Positions 34,053 to 36,413 of a DNA stretch of 36,413 nt are shown here, piece after piece; positions within the stretch are counted from its first letter, which is position 1; every line of letters starts with the position of its first letter. This DNA comes from Hypsibius dujardini. Lineage: Eukaryota; Tardigrada; Eutardigrada; Parachela; Hypsibiidae. The stretch is taken from assembly GCA_001579985.1 (NCBI GenBank), contig LRSR01002887.1, forward strand, positions 1-36,413. The letters are read 5' to 3'. Below the pieces are notes generated by a model. It saw only the letters and a list, made by a program, of their open reading frames with translations, did no database searches and was not told where the DNA came from. The position numbers and the translations under genes are program-made.

Positions 34053-36413
34053 TTTAGTTATCTGCGACTAACTTCATCTGGTTTTTTCTGTGAAAATATG
34101 AATATTTTGCGTCCATTGGTAAAGTTGAAAAATGATGACAAGTTTACGGGTTTCAAACAAAAACGTGATCTAAATAAATCGATTTACCAGGCCGTAGAAG
34201 TCGATAAGTCGAGATTATTCCGCGTGATGCTCCTTGTTTCTTGAGGGATTTCATGTGATACAGAAATACTGTTGCAATATAAATGTGAGCTAGCCTTTTG
34301 CGTCTTGCACTGCTGCTTCCATCATGCAGATTACACACTCAACGGTGGAGGCCTCAACCTAATTATACGTATTATGCCTCTTGGGCAAAAATTCTTGCAT
34401 GCCATCATAAGAGTATAAATGATTAACATAAGTGCCTGCATTGTGAGTGATTAAGCACAGCATGCATGGATCACGCGACTTGCGACGTATATGGAAGGGA
34501 GATGTGTAAGTAGTTTGGTGTAAGAAAAAAAAATTCTCATTGCGCACTTAAATAAAAGTCATGAGATTATCGCCTTAAAATGAAAATTTCAATTTTATCG
34601 GTTCAGTTTTGATACTGGTATGAGGACTCGTTGTATAGAGCGGAAATTGCGTTAAACTGGTTCGTTAACATGTTTAATAATTATATTTTGTCTCGTAGCG
34701 GTATGATTGCCGAGTCTCTCTCATCCCGGGAACGAAAGGACCGTGATGTGCGCACGGACTTCCGTATCCGCTCACAAGAAAATTGAAGCATGTCAACACT
34801 CTAAAATTCTTCGTAATATTTGAGTGTACCTCCTGCCCATTTCATTTGAAGCTGTTTTCAAAATTTTGGGCATTCCACCAATATTTGTCGAAAACAAAGA
34901 CTGAAAACGCCAAAAGATAAAGAATCCAATACTCTTGAAACTAGAAGTTTGATTATTTGAAGGTGACTATTTGTGGCCGAATTTAGATTCTGAAGTGTCC
35001 TTCAATATTTTTTAATGGCGAGTCTGCTTAATTGTCTCGTACTATTTTAATCGTACATAACTGCTTCATATTTCGAATTTCACATCAGAACTAAATTTAT
35101 AGGAATTCTATGACAATACCGCAACTTTTGAGGTTTAACTCAACCCAAACAACAGAACGTCGAGATTAGCCCAGGAAAGTTTTTTTCCCCTGGTATTTGT
35201 GCGCAACGTTCGTACCCTTGTCTTGCTCTAAGCTTTGAATGATCCGAAAGTGTAGGGCAGACCATTTTCTATGTGAAAATATACGCCTTGGATCGGGCAC
35301 AAGGTAATGTCATGAAATTTGATTTGAGAAAGGCGATCAAACTTCGACCATTAAGGCAGAAGCAAAAACAAATCCGACGCAAAGTAAGGTCTGGGAAACA
35401 GCTGCAGCTCCTTTCCGGCAAACTTTGTGCTAATGAAGTCCACCTGAATCGTTCAGTCAAAGATCTCTAAATTGCCGTCATCTCATTGGACTTCATGAAA
35501 GTTACAAAGAACTTTGGGAGTGACCAAGTTTATTAAAGTGGTGTGGTGTGCGATGTATGAAGCCTTTTTACTTTTCATAGGCTCAAGACCAACGCATGAA
35601 ACGTAAACAAATTGCGATCTCAGTCAAATTAGTCCTTATTACGTCGATAAAAAACAAAGTTCAATATCGATTGAGTGATGACCCACTTCCTGGTACAAAA
35701 GGGTTGAGTAGAAGCAGTTGTTAGAATTTAACCTCGAAATAAAGTGGACACGCGGTATCCAGTTTGAAGTCATTCAATAACCTTGCAAGAGACTCCTGCA
35801 TTTTTGCATTACCACCATTAAAAAAAAGATCAGATGGGACGGGATGAGTTAAAACGCCAAGGGTAGGCGTTTAAAAAATCATTGAGATCACATTTTTGTT
35901 GTTGTTTTTGTTGTACAAGACGAATGATCAAATACAGTAAAACTCGTCTTATGTAAACCTAAAAAATTGTGTGCTATTTGTTCAACTTAGACGAGGGGTT
36001 AACATTAGCCCAAGGGCCCCAAGAGCGCTCCGAGGCGGGGGGAGGGCAATATTCCCCAGTAAACAAAAGAAATTGCATCAAATTTGAGAGTTAAATACAA
36101 TTTGCTTGCAAGCACTACAGTACAGTCGACGGAGCACAATCAAGTTTATTCATTTAAAAAAAATGAAATCAAAATTTAGAGCGTACAAAATTAACACACG
36201 CAGCTCAGTGCGCAAATAAACACTGCAATAGCTTGCAGGATGGATTAAAGTAAAAAGCATGAATTTCGTTAAGGGAATACAGAGTATTTAAATTAAGTTT
36301 CGGCCCCTTTATGTTATCTATTTACAGTAAGACCTCTTATTTTGCATACGTCAACGGCGCGTTTCTATTCCCTGCCTTGTTTCGGAACAGTTTCGTTATG
36401 AGGGAAAGCAAAA
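34053..36413. other. gene-free right end
   Basis: No exon recognised on either strand. A 65-codon frame at 35273-35470 is basic but has no domain. Near the end are two segments with transposon-like termini beginning CAGTAA (35935 and 36325). If gene C has a separate signal-peptide exon it should lie here on the minus strand; none was identified. Confidence 0.45.
35934..36005. mobile_element. short pogo/Tigger-like MITE candidate
   Basis: TACAGTAAAACTCGTCTTA at the left faces TTAGACGAGGGGTTA at the right, an imperfect inverted repeat around about 40 bp. The start CAGTAAAAC after TA is like pogo/Tigger-type terminal repeats. A similar start, CAGTAAGACCTCTTA, occurs at 36325 and faces TTATGAGGGAAAG close to the window end. 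Confidence 0.35.

Noticed and set aside
1-36413. CRISPR arrays, bacterial operons or ribosome binding sites
   Set aside because: The genes are spliced animal receptors, and no regular repeat-spacer array is present.

Overview
The window is eukaryotic nuclear DNA from an invertebrate animal. It is AT-rich overall, its genes are split by GT-AG introns of about 50 bp to 1.5 kb, and gene-free DNA is full of short repeats. The two gene families present are divergent rhodopsin-like G-protein-coupled receptors (GPCRs) and receptors with a ligand-binding ANF_receptor ectodomain like that of receptor guanylate cyclases. Local expansion of both families would fit a tardigrade, but that is a guess from gene content; nothing here fixes the species.

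Layout: (1) 1-1680 is gene-free with a CTGT microsatellite. (2) 1681-4778 is copy A of a segmental duplication. It holds an intact intronless GPCR (2672-3823, +), a 132-bp MITE and a small relic of another GPCR's last exon. (3) 6791-10217 (+) is a three-exon GPCR, here GPCR-A. (4) 10218-14430 is gene-free, with a tRNA-like element, a minisatellite and a possible zinc-binding exon. (5) 14431-17572 is copy B of the duplication, in which the intronless GPCR has lost 910 bp internally. (6) 16953-21979 (-) is a four-exon GPCR, here GPCR-B, whose last exon lies inside copy B. (7) 25494-34052 (-) holds two tandemly duplicated ANF-receptor genes: an upstream, intact one (gene C, 12 exons, 509 aa) and a downstream, damaged one (gene D).

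The exon models were built by hand from reading frames, splice signals and phase. The three multi-exon models GPCR-A (1137 nt), GPCR-B (1110 nt) and gene C (1530 nt) each sum to a whole number of codons ending in a stop, which is strong internal support. Exons of genes C and D match one-to-one, many with identical length.

Most notable points: the two duplicated blocks have decayed reciprocally, each keeping the gene the other lost; genes C and D both have ectodomain plus transmembrane helix but no kinase or cyclase domain visible, recalling the natriuretic-peptide clearance receptor (NPR-C) layout; and a 600-bp sequence of unknown nature lies behind each of them. All products are membrane receptors, so the locus looks like a chemosensory or peptide-signalling cluster, but no ligand can be named.
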